This document shows positions 38,899 through 39,254 of a DNA stretch of 39,254 nucleotides, in pieces. The position numbers and the translations under genes were made by a program. The notes below the pieces were generated by a model. It worked only from the letters and a program-made list of their open reading frames with translations, had not been told where the DNA came from and made no database searches. How positions within the stretch are numbered: position 1 is the stretch's first letter; each line of letters begins with the position of its first letter. Source of the DNA: a virus; IMG/VR virus record IMGVR_UViG_3300036791_000325, positions 1 through 39,254 of that record, one strand, 5' to 3'.

Positions 38899-39147
38899 AT
38901 GATTACTAAGTCAGCACTAACTACAATAGACAATCCTCATTCTCCTTTCGATGACTTCTCTGCATGGTATGCCTATGATGTATCAAGTGGATACCATACT
39001 TGTTCATACCTTGCACGAATCGTTAAGCTTTCAGATCAATTAAGTGAAGCTGACGAAGACGTTGCGGTGGAGCTAGCTATCGATGAGATAATAAAGGAAA
39101 ATGTTTCAGGAATTTATAGAAAAATTGTAAAAGAAGTTGAAAATTGA
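38899..39147 (+). CDS. Small conserved phage protein after the polymerase-like gene
   Basis: 82 residues after AAAGGAG. DNPHSPFDDFSAWYAYDVSSGYHTCSYLARI and later ELAIDEIIKEN are typical of a small family that often accompanies the polymerase-like protein in related phages. Acidic, helical, no membrane segment. A partner role for the upstream protein is a fair guess from pairing only. Confidence 0.65.
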   Translation: MITKSALTTIDNPHSPFDDFSAWYAYDVSSGYHTCSYLARIVKLSDQLSEADEDVAVELAIDEIIKENVSGIYRKIVKEVEN

Positions 39148-39254
39148 ACAAAAATTGAATAAAAATTTAATTTAAGAAAAAGTTTTTTGAAAAAATTCCG
39201 GAGACAACCACCCCCCGGGGGGAGGGTTCGCAAATTCTACCCCCCCTCCTGCAT
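39148..39254. other. Right end of window with C/G palindrome
   Basis: About 107 bases without a gene. After an AT-rich stretch comes CCCCCCGGGGGG (about 39211-39222), a TTCGCA at 39227 without a TATA box, and a second C-run. Together with the left end it may form the cos region and terminase site. Confidence 0.45.

Noticed and set aside
39227-39254. TTCGCA near the right end as another promoter copy
   Set aside because: No ACAA or TATA box stands at the fixed distance; the place holds a C-run. Joining to the left end does not create one either.

Overview
The window looks like an almost complete AT-rich genome of a tailed double-stranded DNA phage with siphovirus-type genes. It has a long tape measure, a Dit-like and a Gp37-like tail-tip protein, and an HK97-fold capsid. 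Every supported gene is on the + strand. The host is probably Gram-positive: the endolysin is an amidase with a C-terminal peptidoglycan-binding repeat, ribosome sites are strong AGGAGG types, and the families I recognise are common in actinobacterial and Firmicutes phages. The exact host cannot be read from the sequence. I see no integrase, repressor, partition gene, tRNA or CRISPR array, so a lytic life style is likely. Neither end cuts a recognisable gene, and both carry C/G-rich palindromes, which suggests they lie at or near the real genome ends.

Layout. 1-2000: small tail- or fibre-type proteins, endolysin and two small membrane proteins (holin candidates). 2000-9500: packaging and head genes (small-terminase-like protein, HNH nuclease, connector, large terminase, portal, a protease-capsid fusion, head closure, tail terminator). 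9500-20050: tail genes, including two major-tail-protein paralogues, collagen-like protein, tape measure, Dit-like and Gp37-like proteins. 20050-23700: very small genes, many of them membrane proteins, separated by promoter copies and hairpin terminators and interleaved with non-coding RNAs. 23700-31870: an operon of conserved phage proteins of unknown role and one 1253-residue protein joining an SF3 helicase, an archaeo-eukaryotic-type primase and a family B DNA polymerase. 31870-32450: about 580 bases without a gene, full of paired stems. 32450-36220: small proteins, an SF2 helicase, a NUMOD4-like protein and two PD-(D/E)xK nucleases. 36227-39147: a large protein with an RNA-polymerase-like DFDGD motif, and one more small gene.

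The most interesting part is transcriptional. Nine sites fit TTCGCA-N6-ACAA-N4-TATARTG with an invariant 14-base gap between the upstream box and the TATA box, and a tenth is degenerate. By eye they occur only in the accessory/replication half, never in the structural genes. Five precede small protein genes with TATAAT. Four carry TATAGT, and each leads into a short structured, apparently non-coding RNA that ends in a U-run. One of these RNA units lies inside a protein gene. In all four the bases just after the TATA box can pair with the 3' end, so transcription may start closer to the TATA box than a host sigma factor allows. The same genome encodes a protein with sequence marks of a two-barrel RNA polymerase, helix-turn-helix segments at both ends and an N-terminal motif typical of phage structural proteins. 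A working hypothesis is a phage-specific, perhaps virion-carried, RNA polymerase with its own promoters and a set of small RNAs plus one large folded RNA. The motifs are read directly; the system is inference.

Replication would use the helicase-primase-polymerase protein with a possible single-strand-binding protein (31067), the SF2 helicase and the two nucleases. Packaging would use the HNH protein and terminase at the ends. Lysis would use the amidase and small membrane proteins near the left end.
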